Positions 32,622 to 40,890 of a stretch of 64,000 nt of DNA are shown in pieces; positions within the stretch are counted from its first letter, which is position 1; every line of letters starts with the position of its first letter. Source of the DNA: an archaeon. GTDB taxonomy: Archaea; Thermoproteota; Nitrososphaeria; Nitrososphaerales; Gagatemarchaeaceae. The notes below the pieces were generated by a model that had not been told where the DNA came from, did not search any database, and saw only the letters and a program-made list of their open reading frames with translations. The stretch spans positions 1 to 64,000 of the forward strand of contig CADDZR010000007.1 in the NCBI GenBank assembly GCA_902812495.1, written 5' to 3'. Made by a program: the position numbers and the translations under genes.

Positions 32622-32702
32622 ACCCCGGCAGGCCCCGGCAAGCAGTGCCATTATTTGCACCTCCATTAAACCTTTAGTGTACTTCGGGAGAAGGCGTGCT
32701 AG

Positions 32703-33533
32703 ATGAGGCTCAGTATAAGGCAGGCAACCATGGATGATAAGAAAGATGTGATGGAGTTTGTTTCTAGGATATGGCACGGAAACGACTACATACCAAAGGT
32801 CTGGGATAAATGGCTACAGGATAGCTCTGGCAGGATACATGTTATTGAGCTTGACGGGAAGGTTGTGGGCATGAACAGGATAAAGTTTCTGGCAGACGGA
32901 TACTGCTGGCTTCAGGGAGCAAGGATACATCCGGACTACATGGGAAGAGGTCTTGCAACGATCCTAGGCAGATATGTGATTGAATGGGCGGAAAGGCAGG
33001 GCTACAGAAAATTCAGGCTATCGTGTGCTGTCAACAACTTTCCTGCAATAGCTCAGGTCAGGAAAATGGGCTTTAGAGAGATATCGAGGATGAGTGTCTA
33101 CCTGCACAAGAGGAAAAAGAAAAACTGTGTTAGGCTTGAAATTTACGAAGACATAGCTGAGATATTGGAGGCTGTAAAAAGTACAAAGGAATACAAACTC
33201 TCATCTGGTGTTCTCTGGGACTCGTACATTGCTATGAGTATAAATGAAAAGATATTGGAAGATTTTGTTAAGAATAAGACAGCATTTGGATATAACGGTT
33301 CTGTCTGCTTGGTTAAGAATGGTATGGAGGAAGAGAGAAGGATCCTCCAAGTGTGCTTTATCGGTGGCAGGGTAGAAAGTGTCGATAGGATATGCGATGC
33401 TGTGATAGGTATGTCAGAGGAAAAAATGTTCTTCATCCCACAAAAATCTTCTGTGATATCTGTACTAAGAGAGAAAGGAGCCGAAAGGGAAGGTTCTTTC
33501 ATACTTTTTGAGAGAAGTATAGCTAAGAGTTAA
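32703..33533 (+). CDS. GNAT family N-acetyltransferase, two-part protein
   Basis: 276 residues. The N-terminal ~145 form a complete GNAT domain: LSIRQATMDDKKDVMEF, the acetyl-CoA loop HPDYMGRGLATIL (Q/RxxGxG/A type) and NNFPAIAQVRKMGFRE. The C-terminal half has no recognised motif and resembles the second domain of tandem acetyltransferases. It acetylates an amino group of unknown substrate. Starts seven bases after a stop-rich leader, just upstream of the tRNA-Ser gene on the other strand. Confidence 0.85.
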   Translation: MRLSIRQATMDDKKDVMEFVSRIWHGNDYIPKVWDKWLQDSSGRIHVIELDGKVVGMNRIKFLADGYCWLQGARIHPDYMGRGLATILGRYVIEWAERQGYRKFRLSCAVNNFPAIAQVRKMGFREISRMSVYLHKRKKKNCVRLEIYEDIAEILEAVKSTKEYKLSSGVLWDSYIAMSINEKILEDFVKNKTAFGYNGSVCLVKNGMEEERRILQVCFIGGRVESVDRICDAVIGMSEEKMFFIPQKSSVISVLREKGAEREGSFILFERSIAKS

Positions 33534-33557
33534 ATCTACCAGGAAAAAAGTTTGTGT

Positions 33558-34445
33558 ATGCGAGAGATAAGGAACGTAGCTGTAATAGGAGCAGGACTAA
33601 TGGGTCACGGCATATCCCAGGTTGCTGCCCAGTTTGGTGGCTATAATGTCTACATGGTTGACGTAAAGAACGAATTCCTTGAAAGGGGGATGGGCATGAT
33701 AAGGGAGAGCCTTGGAAAGTTTGTCGAGAAGGGAAAGATAACAAAGGAACAGGCTGAGAGGATTTTTTCCATGATAAGACCAACAACAGACCTTGGAAAG
33801 GCTGTCTCTGAGAGCGATTTCGTAATAGAGGCAGCAACTGAAGATGCGAACCTCAAGTTAGAAATATTTAGGAAGATAGGTGAAAGTGCAAGAGAGGATG
33901 TTGTAATAACGTCAAACACGTCCTCAATAAGCATAACACTCCTTTCCTCTGCTGTAAAGAGGCCTGAGAGGGTTGCAGGTATGCATTTTTTCAACCCGCC
34001 ACAACTCATGCCCCTTGTGGAAGTTGTGAAGGGGATGAAGACATCCGAAGAAACTGTGACTACTGTTAGGGAAGTCGCTAAGAGTCTCAACAAGGAAACT
34101 GTTCTATGCAAGAAGGACAGCCCTGGCTTCATTGTTAACAGGATACTTGTTCCAGCTCTTAATGAAGCCGTGTTCCTTGTTGAAGAAGGTGTAGCAGACC
34201 CTGAGGAGATAGACAAGGCAATAAAGCTCGGACTTAACTGGCCAATGGGGCCGCTACAGCTCCTCGACTATGTTGGTCTAGACACAACACTTAACATAAC
34301 ACAGGTATTTATGAACGAGTTCCAAGACTCAAAGTACAGACCGGCAAACCTCCTGAGAAGGATGGTTAGGGCAGGGCTTCTTGGTAGGAAGACGGGGAAG
34401 GGCTTTTACACTTGGGAGTCTGCAGCTCTAACAAAAACAAAGTGA
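33558..34445 (+). CDS. 3-hydroxyacyl-CoA dehydrogenase
   Basis: 295 residues from ATG 33558; the TTG two codons earlier is less likely. Rossmann motif AVIGAGLMGHGI, ATEDANLKLEIF (catalytic Glu region), SNTSSISIT, GMHFFNPPQLMPLVEVV (catalytic His and Asn nearby) and PGFIVNRILVP. Oxidises L-3-hydroxyacyl-CoA with NAD, third step of beta-oxidation. First gene of a block with two crotonases and a thiolase on the same strand, spaced 45 bases or less. Confidence 0.95.
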   Translation: MREIRNVAVIGAGLMGHGISQVAAQFGGYNVYMVDVKNEFLERGMGMIRESLGKFVEKGKITKEQAERIFSMIRPTTDLGKAVSESDFVIEAATEDANLKLEIFRKIGESAREDVVITSNTSSISITLLSSAVKRPERVAGMHFFNPPQLMPLVEVVKGMKTSEETVTTVREVAKSLNKETVLCKKDSPGFIVNRILVPALNEAVFLVEEGVADPEEIDKAIKLGLNWPMGPLQLLDYVGLDTTLNITQVFMNEFQDSKYRPANLLRRMVRAGLLGRKTGKGFYTWESAALTKTK

Positions 34446-34489
34446 TATACAAATGAACCCTTTTTAATACTTGCATGGAGGTTCTGTAC

Positions 34490-35266
34490 ATGGAATACAG
34501 CACGATAATAGTACAGAGGGAAGGAAGGATAGGAATAATAACACTTAACAGGCCCGAGGCATTGAATGCACTGAACTCGCAGATGGTGAAGGAGCTTATC
34601 TCCGCTCTTGATTCTCTAAACCAGGATGAGAGTGTGAGATGCGTTATCGTAACGGGAAGCGAGAGAGCCTTTTCCGCTGGAGCAGACATAAAAGAGATGG
34701 TAAACATGAATTCTGTCCAGATGGCGATGACAGAGCATTTCTTTCCCCTATGGGATAAGGTTGGAAGATATCCAAAGCCAATCGTAGCTGCAGTCAGCGG
34801 CTTTGTCCTTGGTGGAGGACTTGAGCTTGCTATGAGCTGTGACATAATTGTTGCATCTGAGACAGCAGTATTTGGACAGCCTGAGATAGACATAGGTGTG
34901 ATGCCGGGAGGGGGTGGAACACAGAGGCTCACTAGGGCAATTGGAAAGTACAAGGCAATGGAGATGATACTGACAGGAAAGAGAATAAATGCAGAGGAAG
35001 CTTATAAGTTCGGGCTTGTTAACGCAGTTGTACCCAAGGAACTCTTCATTGAGGAGGCAAAAAAAATAGCGACAAAAATTGCAGAGAAGTCACCTGTTGC
35101 TGTTAAGCTTGCAAAAGCTGCAGTCAACAAAGCCTTGGAGGTTGGTTTGACCCAGGGACTTGACTTTGAAAGGGAGCTTTTTTACCTCCTCTTTTCTTCA
35201 GAGGACAAACAGGAAGGCATGAAAGCGTTTATAGAAAAGAGAAAACCAGATTTCAGGGGAAGATAG
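34490..35266 (+). CDS. Enoyl-CoA hydratase/isomerase (crotonase family)
   Basis: 258 residues from ATG 34490, which has GGAGGT 7 bases upstream; the ATG at 34475 contains that ribosome site and is not the start. Oxyanion-hole residues in AFSAGADIKEM and VSGFVLGGGLELAMSCD, and both active-site glutamates are present (FGQPEIDIGVMPGGGGTQRL), as in true enoyl-CoA hydratases. Hydrates trans-2-enoyl-CoA. Second gene of the beta-oxidation block. Confidence 0.95.
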   Translation: MEYSTIIVQREGRIGIITLNRPEALNALNSQMVKELISALDSLNQDESVRCVIVTGSERAFSAGADIKEMVNMNSVQMAMTEHFFPLWDKVGRYPKPIVAAVSGFVLGGGLELAMSCDIIVASETAVFGQPEIDIGVMPGGGGTQRLTRAIGKYKAMEMILTGKRINAEEAYKFGLVNAVVPKELFIEEAKKIATKIAEKSPVAVKLAKAAVNKALEVGLTQGLDFERELFYLLFSSEDKQEGMKAFIEKRKPDFRGR

Positions 35267-35269
35267 CAG

Positions 35270-36064
35270 ATGGTATACGAAACAATAATAACGGAGGCCG
35301 AGGATAAGGTACTCTGGATAAGGCTGAACAGGCCGGATGTTTTGAATGCATTTAACTGGAAGATGGGAGAGGAGCTCAACGATGCACTCAAGAACGCTGA
35401 GAAGGACCAGTCTGTAAGATGTGTTGTTCTGACAGGGCAGGGAAGGGCCTTCTCCGTTGGAGAGGACCTCAATACAAACAAGGCAGACTATGAACAGGGA
35501 AGGAAAATGTCCCTAGGAGAAGTCTTGAGAAACAAGTACAACCCTATTGTTGCAAGGATGAGGAGGATGGAGAAGCCCATACTCGCAGCAATAAACGGTG
35601 TCACTGCAGGGGCAGGGTTGGGGATAGCCCTTGCATGCGACCTCAGGGCTGCAAGTGAGAAAGCAACTTTCCACGAAGCTTTCATAAAGGTAGGGCTTGG
35701 ACCTGACTCTGGGGTCAGTTTCTGGCTTCCAAGGATTCTAGGAATGGGAAGAGCGATGGAATTTGCAATGCTTGGGGGAAGCGTTGATGCAAAAACAGCA
35801 TACAGCTTTGGACTTGTGAACTGGGTATTTCCTGAGGATAGGTTTCTTGAGGAGGTAAAGGCAATTGCATCAAGGCTTGCATCAGGGCCAACAAAGGGCA
35901 TTGCTCTGACGAAGAGGGCACTTAACAGGGCCGTTGTGCTTGATTTTGAATCTGCGCTCGAGTACGAGGCATACCTTCAGGAGATAGCAGGCAGGACAAA
36001 GGACCATATCGAGGGTGTAAAATCCTTTTTTGAAAAGAGAGAACCAAAGTTTATAGGTGAATAG
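35270..36064 (+). CDS. Enoyl-CoA hydratase/isomerase family protein (PaaG-like)
   Basis: 264 residues beginning 3 bases after the previous gene. Crotonase fold with AFSVGEDLNTN, INGVTAGAGLGIALACD and FIKVGLGPDSGVSFWLPR. It has an aspartate (GPDSG) where hydratases carry the second glutamate, a pattern seen in isomerases such as PaaG. It may shift double bonds for unsaturated acyl-CoAs. About 30% of residues match its neighbour by eye; an old paralogue. Confidence 0.92.
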   Translation: MVYETIITEAEDKVLWIRLNRPDVLNAFNWKMGEELNDALKNAEKDQSVRCVVLTGQGRAFSVGEDLNTNKADYEQGRKMSLGEVLRNKYNPIVARMRRMEKPILAAINGVTAGAGLGIALACDLRAASEKATFHEAFIKVGLGPDSGVSFWLPRILGMGRAMEFAMLGGSVDAKTAYSFGLVNWVFPEDRFLEEVKAIASRLASGPTKGIALTKRALNRAVVLDFESALEYEAYLQEIAGRTKDHIEGVKSFFEKREPKFIGE

Positions 36065-36082
36065 AAAAAAGAAGATAGAAGG

Positions 36083-37279
36083 ATGGAGAAGGAGGCAGTC
36101 GTCGTAGGGTGTGTTAGGACACCTATAGGAAAGTACAACGGGATACTAAGAAGCGTGAGGCCAGACGACCTCGCGGCACTTGTGATCGCAGAGGTTGTCA
36201 AGAGGTGCTCGTTCGATTCTAATATGCTCGAAGAGATATACTTTGGCTGCTCCAATCAAGCAGGAGAGGACAACAGGAACGTTGCAAGGATGGCATCCCT
36301 ACTCGCTGGAATACCACACACTGTCCCGGCAGCAACTGTGAACAGGCTTTGCGGCTCTGGCCTAGAGGCTGTTGCATCTGCTGCAAGGGCAATAAGGGTG
36401 GGGGAGGTTAGAGCATGCATTGCGGGAGGAGTTGAGAGCATGACAAGGGCACCCTATGTTATGCTCAAGAGGGAAGCTGCCTTTGCAAGGGGTAACGTAG
36501 AGCTTGTAGATACAACAATAGGGTGGAGGTTTGTTAACCCGAACTTTCCACGTGAATATCCACCACTATCAATGGGCGAGACAGCCGAAAATCTGGCAGA
36601 GAAATACAAGATAACAAGGGAGATGCAGGATATATTTGCACTTGAGAGTCACAGGAAAGCTGTGAGGGCGATGGACGAGGGCAAGTTTAAGGAGGAGATA
36701 GTGCCTGTTAAGACGAGGGAAAACCCTGACGGAGTGCGTTTTGACGAGGGACCAAGAAGGGACACATCTCTTGAACAGCTCTCAATGCTTAAACCTGTCT
36801 TCAGGAAGAATGGTACGGTAACGGCAGGGAACTCGAGCGGCATAAACGATGGTGCGGCAGCACTCTTGCTCCTTGAGAGAGATTTTGCAGAAGAACTTGG
36901 AATGAAACCTATTGCTAGGATTCTTGGGAGCGCCACTGCAGGTGTCCATCCAAGCTACATGGGAATAGGCCCAGTTCCAGCAACAAAAAAGCTTCTCTCA
37001 AGACTCTCGATGGAGCTAAAGGATTTTGGTTTAGTTGAGTTGAACGAAGCGTTCGCCTCTCAGGTACTTTCATGCATGGAGGAGATGCCAGAATTAAAGG
37101 AGGTAAGGCTTAACCCCAATGGAGGTGCAATAGCTTTAGGGCATCCTATAGGTTGCAGTGGTGCAAGGATAGCTGTCACGCTTCTTCACGAGATGAAGAG
37201 GACAGGAACGAGGTACGGGCTTGCAACGATGTGCATAGGTGTTGGTCAGGGGATATCTGTAGCATTCGAGCTTGCCTAG
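36083..37279 (+). CDS. Acetyl-CoA C-acyltransferase (thiolase)
   Basis: 398 residues with the full thiolase set: nucleophile Cys in VNRLCGSGLEAV near residue 90, GGVESMTRAPY, NEAFASQVLS, NPNGGAIALGHPIGCSGAR (His base) and the second Cys in TMCIGVGQG. Cleaves 3-ketoacyl-CoA to acetyl-CoA, last step of the block, or condenses two acetyl-CoA. Overlaps the convergent adenosyltransferase gene by four bases. Confidence 0.95.
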   Translation: MEKEAVVVGCVRTPIGKYNGILRSVRPDDLAALVIAEVVKRCSFDSNMLEEIYFGCSNQAGEDNRNVARMASLLAGIPHTVPAATVNRLCGSGLEAVASAARAIRVGEVRACIAGGVESMTRAPYVMLKREAAFARGNVELVDTTIGWRFVNPNFPREYPPLSMGETAENLAEKYKITREMQDIFALESHRKAVRAMDEGKFKEEIVPVKTRENPDGVRFDEGPRRDTSLEQLSMLKPVFRKNGTVTAGNSSGINDGAAALLLLERDFAEELGMKPIARILGSATAGVHPSYMGIGPVPATKKLLSRLSMELKDFGLVELNEAFASQVLSCMEEMPELKEVRLNPNGGAIALGHPIGCSGARIAVTLLHEMKRTGTRYGLATMCIGVGQGISVAFELA

Positions 37280-37803
37280 TACACCCACAGCTCATCATCG
37301 ACTCCCTCGAGAAAGTTGGCGTACCTCGCAAGGTTGAAGAGTAAAGATGATAGCCTGTTCAGAAAAGGTATTATTTCATCGTTTATCTTTTCCTTCCTCT
37401 TCAACGAGACAACTCTTCTCTCAGCCCTCCTGCAAACGGTCCTCGATATATGGAGAGCAGAGGAGAGCATTGTCCCTCCAGGAAGAATGAACTTTGTCAG
37501 CCTCGGGAGAGAGCTGTAAACCTCGTTTGTCATCTGCTCTATTCTTGCTGTATGCTCTTTAGTTATCGTTGGTGTCTCCTTCTTGCTTTTACCTGCTAGG
37601 TCCGCAGAAGCAACAAATATTGCTCTTTGCACCTCTCTCAACATAGCTTTTATTTTATCTTGTCTCGATATAGATGCAGCAAATCCAAGCCAGCTGTTGA
37701 GTTCATCAAGCGTTCCGTATGCTTCTACCCTAGGATCGTCCTTGAAAACTCTCTTACCGCTGAGGAGGTATGTTTTTCCGTCGTCCCCCTTTTTGGTGTA
37801 CAT
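37276..37803 (-). CDS. Cob(I)alamin adenosyltransferase (PduO type)
   Basis: 175 residues. The ATP-binding N-terminus YTKKGDDGKTYLLSGKRV, VEAYGTLDELNSWLG, and the helix SRTVCRRAERRVVSL are the PduO family signatures. Makes adenosylcobalamin, needed here by methylmalonyl-CoA mutase at 53-55 kb. Monocistronic. Confidence 0.94.
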   Translation of the reverse strand: MYTKKGDDGKTYLLSGKRVFKDDPRVEAYGTLDELNSWLGFAASISRQDKIKAMLREVQRAIFVASADLAGKSKKETPTITKEHTARIEQMTNEVYSSLPRLTKFILPGGTMLSSALHISRTVCRRAERRVVSLKRKEKINDEIIPFLNRLSSLLFNLARYANFLEGVDDELWVY

Positions 37804-37905
37804 ATCATAGCTTTAATATGCCTAACTTATTAATCCATTTAGACAAGCAGGTCGGATATTTTGAAGCGAGAGTAAATTTATTCTTAAAGGATAGGGGGCG
37901 ATAAC

Positions 37906-38334
37906 ATGAGGGTCTCCTTCCTGCCTGACGACAGGGTTGAGAAAGTCTTCACACCACAAGAGGCAACAAGGCTCCTTTCAGACATAAAACCAATAATAAG
38001 GAGACTCATAGAAAAGAAGAGGATAGCTGATAACCTCAAGGAGGAGCTTGAGAGGTACAGGCTCCTAGGTCTTAAGACAGGAGAATGGAAGGCAAAGGCG
38101 GAGTATCTTGAAAGAGTAGCAGAGGAGATAATGGATATTGTTGAGATGCTTGCTGATATGGGTGTAGTTGTCAGGGACATAGATATGGGCCTGATAGATT
38201 TCCCGGCTGAGAGGTATGGCGAGAGGGTCTACCTATGCTGGAGGTACGGGGAAAAGGAGGTTATGTTCTGGCACAAGGCTGAGGAGGGGCTCGCCGGCAG
38301 GAAACCTCTAAGGACACAGGTCATACCTAGGTAA
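37906..38334 (+). CDS. DUF2203 family protein
   Basis: 142 residues. Starts with FTPQEATRLLSDIKPIIRRL, continues as a helical hairpin, and ends with the DUF2203 signature: VVVRDIDMGLIDFPAE, VYLCWRYGE, VMFWHKAEEGLAGRKPL. Function of the family is not established. About 100 bases of AT-rich sequence precede it, including a TTTATTCTTAAAGG stretch that may hold its promoter. Confidence 0.88.
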   Translation: MRVSFLPDDRVEKVFTPQEATRLLSDIKPIIRRLIEKKRIADNLKEELERYRLLGLKTGEWKAKAEYLERVAEEIMDIVEMLADMGVVVRDIDMGLIDFPAERYGERVYLCWRYGEKEVMFWHKAEEGLAGRKPLRTQVIPR

Positions 38335-39175
38335 AAAGTAGCTTCTTAGCATTGGTGTAGAGGAGTCTATCCAAAACATCTTCTTTCAGTCTGTTCTTAA
38401 GCGTCTTGTTGAAGTCCTCGACCCACCTCCCATGTCTTATCATGGGATAGTCTGTTCCAAAAAGGAACCTCTCCTTCAGTGGACCGTTAATGTAAGATAC
38501 GACATTTTCCGGTATATACCTCGGTAGCCAGCCGGATATGTCGAGGTAAACATTTTTGCTCCTCAATGCTATTGCGATAGCTACATCGGACCAGGGCCAT
38601 CCAAAGTGTGCCATTATTATCTTGAGGTCTGGGAAGTCCTGGCAAACGTCATCTAGATACTCTGGTTTGCTGAACTTTATCCTGCATCTTCCTAGTCCTG
38701 TAGTCCCAGTGTGCAGGAGAACAGGCACGGAGTATTCCTGGCAGATTTCGTAGAGTGGATACATCCTTTCCTTGTCATTGGGATAAACTGAATGAACGCT
38801 GCTATGTATTTTCAAGCCACGGAATCCGAGATCTTTCAGAGCACGCTTTAGTTCCTTGACAGCATCATTTCCTGCGTTCGGGTCAACGCCTGCAAAGGGT
38901 ATAAGCCTATCTCCTGATGAATTCGAGAGCCTGTAAAGCCACTCGTTTGATATTGTATAGTATTTGAAACCTGGGTTTTCCGTTGAATCTGTGTTCTGGC
39001 CAAGAATTACACCTACTTCCACTCCATACCTATCCATATCTTCCAGAAGTTCCCTGTTTGATGAAGGAAGGTAGTTAAGAGGAATCCTGAAAAAATCGCA
39101 CGCATCCATAATAGGCTTGTTCTTTTTCATGAAATTCCTCGTCCACGGATGGATGTGAACGTCTATCAGCCTCAA
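38327..39175 (-). CDS. Amidohydrolase 2 family metal-dependent hydrolase or decarboxylase
   Basis: 282 residues. TIM-barrel metal sites: DVHIHPW at the N-terminus, GLKIHSS, VLLHTGTTG, IMAHFGWPW and LFGTDYPM (catalytic Asp). Members of this group include aromatic acid decarboxylases and lactonases; substrate cannot be told. Convergent with the DUF2203 gene by an eight-base overlap. Confidence 0.88.
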   Translation of the reverse strand: MRLIDVHIHPWTRNFMKKNKPIMDACDFFRIPLNYLPSSNRELLEDMDRYGVEVGVILGQNTDSTENPGFKYYTISNEWLYRLSNSSGDRLIPFAGVDPNAGNDAVKELKRALKDLGFRGLKIHSSVHSVYPNDKERMYPLYEICQEYSVPVLLHTGTTGLGRCRIKFSKPEYLDDVCQDFPDLKIIMAHFGWPWSDVAIAIALRSKNVYLDISGWLPRYIPENVVSYINGPLKERFLFGTDYPMIRHGRWVEDFNKTLKNRLKEDVLDRLLYTNAKKLLFT

Positions 39176-39211
39176 TGAGGAGTAAGTTTTTTAGAGTGGA
39201 TTAAAATTCTT

Positions 39212-39682
39212 ATGTTTATGGAAGCTGAGGTTAAGGAAGGAGAAAAGGCCCCAGACTTTGAGCTACCTTCGACTAATGGTAGTGTGAGGCTAAGTGATTT
39301 TAGAGGCAAGAAGGTCGTTCTTTACTTCTATCCGAAGGACGACACGCCAGGCTGCACTGCTGAAGCCTGCTCATTCAGAGATAATATAGAGAGGGTTAAG
39401 AAGTTAGGTGCTGTTGTCTTGGGTATAAGCAGGGATAGCCTCAAGTCGCACGAAAACTTTGCAAAGAAGTATGGCCTGAACTTCCCACTTCTTAGCGATG
39501 AGGATCTTAAAGTTCACAGGCTGTATGGAACTTGGAAGAAAAAAAAGATGTACGGAAAGGAGTACTGGGGAACAGAGAGGTCTACATTTGTAATAGATGA
39601 GGATGGAAGAATAATCAAGGCATTTAGGGGAGTGAAGGTTGATGGACATGTTGATCAGGTAATTGAAGCATTGAGAGGCTAG
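39212..39682 (+). CDS. bcp: Thioredoxin-dependent peroxiredoxin (Bcp/PrxQ)
   Basis: 156 residues (second ATG at 39218 possible). Peroxidatic Cys in DDTPGCTAEACSFRD with a resolving Cys five residues later, plus FYPKD and the STFVIDEDGRI strand. Reduces hydroperoxides in the cytoplasm with thioredoxin-like donors. A TATA-like ATTAAAATTC lies just upstream. Confidence 0.95.
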   Translation: MFMEAEVKEGEKAPDFELPSTNGSVRLSDFRGKKVVLYFYPKDDTPGCTAEACSFRDNIERVKKLGAVVLGISRDSLKSHENFAKKYGLNFPLLSDEDLKVHRLYGTWKKKKMYGKEYWGTERSTFVIDEDGRIIKAFRGVKVDGHVDQVIEALRG

Positions 39683-39683
39683 C

Positions 39684-40388
39684 ATGGGTTCAGCATTAGG
39701 CGGTCTAAAGGCAGGTGTTATTGCTGGTATTTTCTTTGTTGGCTTACTCGGTTTAGTGAATCTCGTTTTACTTTACATATTCAAGCAGGATGCAATAAAA
39801 CTAATCGAGCAGAATTATTCTGAACAATGTGCAACAATTACAGCTGAGGGTTGCTTTCTTTCTGTTGTCGAGGTTTATCTTCCTGTTAACATTTTCGTTA
39901 ACTACATGGTTCTTCTTGTTTTCTCTTCAATCTACGGAAGGCTGTTTGAGTATATACCTGGGAGGAGCTACTCCGCGAAGGGTTTCAGCATAGCCCTGGT
40001 GCTCCTCCTAACACTAAGATTTCTTGGATCAGTTGTAACACAGTTTACTTTCCTTGGAAGGGTCATTGTCCTTGCTTCAGCCCTTGTTCTCACGGTTGTA
40101 TTTGGTATAATGCTTGGAAGGTTTTACAGAAGATACACAAGGATAGTGGAGTTCCAGAGCACTCATCCGGAGGAGCTCAGGGTTATAGTTGATGGAAGGG
40201 ACGTGACAGGTAAGAAACTTACTTTTCCTGTTCACTCAATACATAAAGCAAGGGCAGAGGGTAATGTGCCCTTCAGAAGCTGGGCAGCCACAGGTGGCGT
40301 CAGCGTTGAGGACCAGAAATCGTTCGAGACAGAGTTTGAGGTATCTGGAGACGGTGTGCTCAGGGCAAACGGAAGACATGAGACTTGA
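39684..40388 (+). CDS. Uncharacterised four-helix membrane protein
   Basis: 234 residues starting one base after the peroxiredoxin stop. Transmembrane segments near residues 10-32, 68-85, 99-118 and 124-144, followed by a ~90-residue cytoplasmic domain (EELRVIVDGRDVTGKKLTFPVHSI) with a beta-rich, antibody-like spacing that ends in GDGVLRANG. The extracellular loop between helices 1 and 2 has two cysteines (SEQCATITAEGCF) that could form a disulfide. Family not recognised; coupling to peroxiredoxin may be incidental. Confidence 0.7.
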   Translation: MGSALGGLKAGVIAGIFFVGLLGLVNLVLLYIFKQDAIKLIEQNYSEQCATITAEGCFLSVVEVYLPVNIFVNYMVLLVFSSIYGRLFEYIPGRSYSAKGFSIALVLLLTLRFLGSVVTQFTFLGRVIVLASALVLTVVFGIMLGRFYRRYTRIVEFQSTHPEELRVIVDGRDVTGKKLTFPVHSIHKARAEGNVPFRSWAATGGVSVEDQKSFETEFEVSGDGVLRANGRHET

Positions 40389-40391
40389 TAT

Positions 40392-40859
40392 TTACTGCTT
40401 AGCGAATATCTGCTGGAGTGACCTGAAACCTCTCTTGTTGTAAAATCTTACTGCTATTTCGTTAAGTGTCGGAACCTCCGCCGTAATCATCTCAGCACCC
40501 ATCTTCTTTAGCTCCGAGGATGCTCTTTCTATCATCTCGTTACCTAAGGCCTTCCTCCTGAACTCAGGGAGTATGTAAAAGTCTGTTATTCTTCCCTCTG
40601 CCTCAGGAAGATAGAAGTACCTGTGCCTCACCTCAGCCCTTAGAACGCCGATAACTTTCTTTGACTTTGAAGCAACAAGCAATAGAACGTTCGGGGATGA
40701 TAACGATTCCTTCACGTATGATTCTGACTTCTCATCAAGCTTTTCCGCGACTGTGAACAGGGGGTCAAACTCGTTGTTGAGCCTCTTCATCCTTACTATC
40801 AACGAGGATACATCCTTGATTTCATCCTTCTGAGCCTTTCTAATTATGATAGCTTCCAT
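40392..40859 (-). CDS. GNAT family N-acetyltransferase
   Basis: 155 residues from ATG 40859 behind GAGAGAAGG; the TTG at 40883 is a weaker start. GNAT motifs IIIRKAQKDEIKDVSSL, VIGVLRAEVRHRYFYL, ITDFYILPEFRRKALGNEMI (acetyl-CoA loop) and IAVRFYNKRGFRSLQ. Substrate unknown; the fold resembles protein or small-molecule amine acetyltransferases. Confidence 0.9.
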   Translation of the reverse strand: MEAIIIRKAQKDEIKDVSSLIVRMKRLNNEFDPLFTVAEKLDEKSESYVKESLSSPNVLLLVASKSKKVIGVLRAEVRHRYFYLPEAEGRITDFYILPEFRRKALGNEMIERASSELKKMGAEMITAEVPTLNEIAVRFYNKRGFRSLQQIFAKQ

Positions 40860-40890
40860 ACCAGCCTTCTCTCTCAAGCTCAATTTATTC

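Larger units (their letters stand above)
32520..32629 (-). tRNA. tRNA-Ser(UGA) with two mini-introns
   Basis: Class II tRNA read on the minus strand. Acceptor GCCGGGG (32629-32623) pairs with CCCCGGC and a G discriminator (32520); D arm at 32607-32591; anticodon stem CGGGC/GCCCG with loop CTTGAGA after splicing, anticodon TGA at 32582-32580; long variable arm with GACCC/GGGTC stem; T arm GTGGG-TTCGAAT-CCCAC. The long arm, G73 and anticodon all indicate serine. CCA is not encoded. Exact fit to a standard cloverleaf requires removing 13 bases between positions 8 and 9 and 10 bases between 37 and 38; both sites fold as bulge-helix-bulge motifs (see separate entries). Confidence 0.9.

Noticed and set aside
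32633-32639. Upstream GCCGGGG copy as the true tRNA 5' end
   Set aside because: Using it would need a 23-base insert after the acceptor and would not restore T8; the downstream copy gives a perfect cloverleaf with a bulge-helix-bulge intron.
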